DNA of 5,047 nt, taken from positions 1-5,047 of the forward strand of contig PNBM01000231.1 of NCBI GenBank assembly GCA_003135995.1, written 5' to 3'. Under the pieces are notes generated by a model. That model saw only the letters and a list, made by a program, of their open reading frames with translations, did not search any database and was not told where the DNA came from. The DNA comes from Ignavibacteriota bacterium (lineage in GTDB: Bacteria > Bacteroidota > Ignavibacteria > Tepidaquicellales > Tepidaquicellaceae). Below are positions 5,018-5,047 of the stretch, piece after piece (the first letter of the stretch is position 1; every line of letters begins with the position of its first letter). A program made the position numbers and the translations under genes.

Positions 5018-5047
5018 GGTGTAATTTGCTCGTTCAGCTATTACACC
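5018..5047. repeat. Inverted repeat at the window edge
   Basis: GGTGTAAT (5018-5025) pairs with ATTACACC (5040-5047) over 8 bp, and inside the loop GCT (5028-5030) can pair with AGC (5036-5038). The second arm ends exactly at the window end, so the stem may continue outside (CCC precedes the first arm) and a following T-run cannot be checked. It may be a terminator for a neighbouring gene. Confidence 0.4.

Larger units (their letters stand above)
4573..5047. other. Gene-free region with several inverted repeats
   Basis: No credible reading frame occurs on either strand; ATGs at 4761, 4828 and 4936 open frames of only a few codons. The first part (to about 4820) is extremely AT-rich and probably holds the promoter of the minus-strand propeller gene, though I cannot place it. 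It includes a 12-bp palindrome at 4768-4779 and an imperfect dyad CATATGAC/GTTATATG at 4756-4763 and 4782-4789. From 4822 onward composition is more mixed and paired arms become frequent. Confidence 0.5.

Noticed and set aside
5015..5047. Integron attC-like or tRNA-like element at the window end
   Set aside because: The conserved attC core bases (RYYYAAC/GTTRRRY) are not at the arms, and no T-loop or anticodon stem can be laid out.

Overview
The window comes from an AT-rich bacterium that carries a type IX secretion system (T9SS). Two proteins end in the T9SS C-terminal sorting domain, and the sequence Y-Q-N-F/Y-P-N-P-F-N-P-T-T is the form common in Ignavibacteria and related Bacteroidota/Chlorobiota lineages. 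The taxonomic placement is inferred from that motif and the AT-rich composition; no rRNA or other marker is present.

Layout. Positions 1-855 look like one damaged secreted-protein gene on the plus strand. An upstream fragment (1-144) and a Lys-rich fragment ending in a sorting domain (frame open from 154, possible GTG start at 313, stop at 855) share a reading frame. They are separated by about 80 bp of degenerate 8-bp repeats that carry two in-frame stops. Next, 974-2005 (+) encodes a predicted lipoprotein whose body resembles one repeat module of SprA/Sov, the giant outer-membrane translocon of the T9SS. A convergent junction (2006-2136) holds two stem-loops. Two tandem minus-strand paralogs of 105 aa each follow (2137-2454 and 2568-2885), predicted to be small dimeric alpha+beta-barrel (ABM-like) proteins, each with a clear Shine-Dalgarno site. 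After a 341-bp non-coding gap with a strong minus-strand terminator comes a seven-repeat Ycf48/BNR-type beta-propeller protein (3227-4534, minus) with a signal peptide and a T9SS sorting domain. The last 513 bp hold no gene I can support but contain several inverted repeats.

How the parts relate. Three of the five loci point to the cell surface: two T9SS cargo-type proteins and one SprA-module lipoprotein. The two small ABM-like proteins have no visible export signal and are probably cytoplasmic. No operon links the surface genes. The most unusual items are the stand-alone SprA-like module on a lipoprotein and the octamer array that splits a cargo gene in frame. I found no CRISPR array, tRNA, rRNA or intact mobile element.
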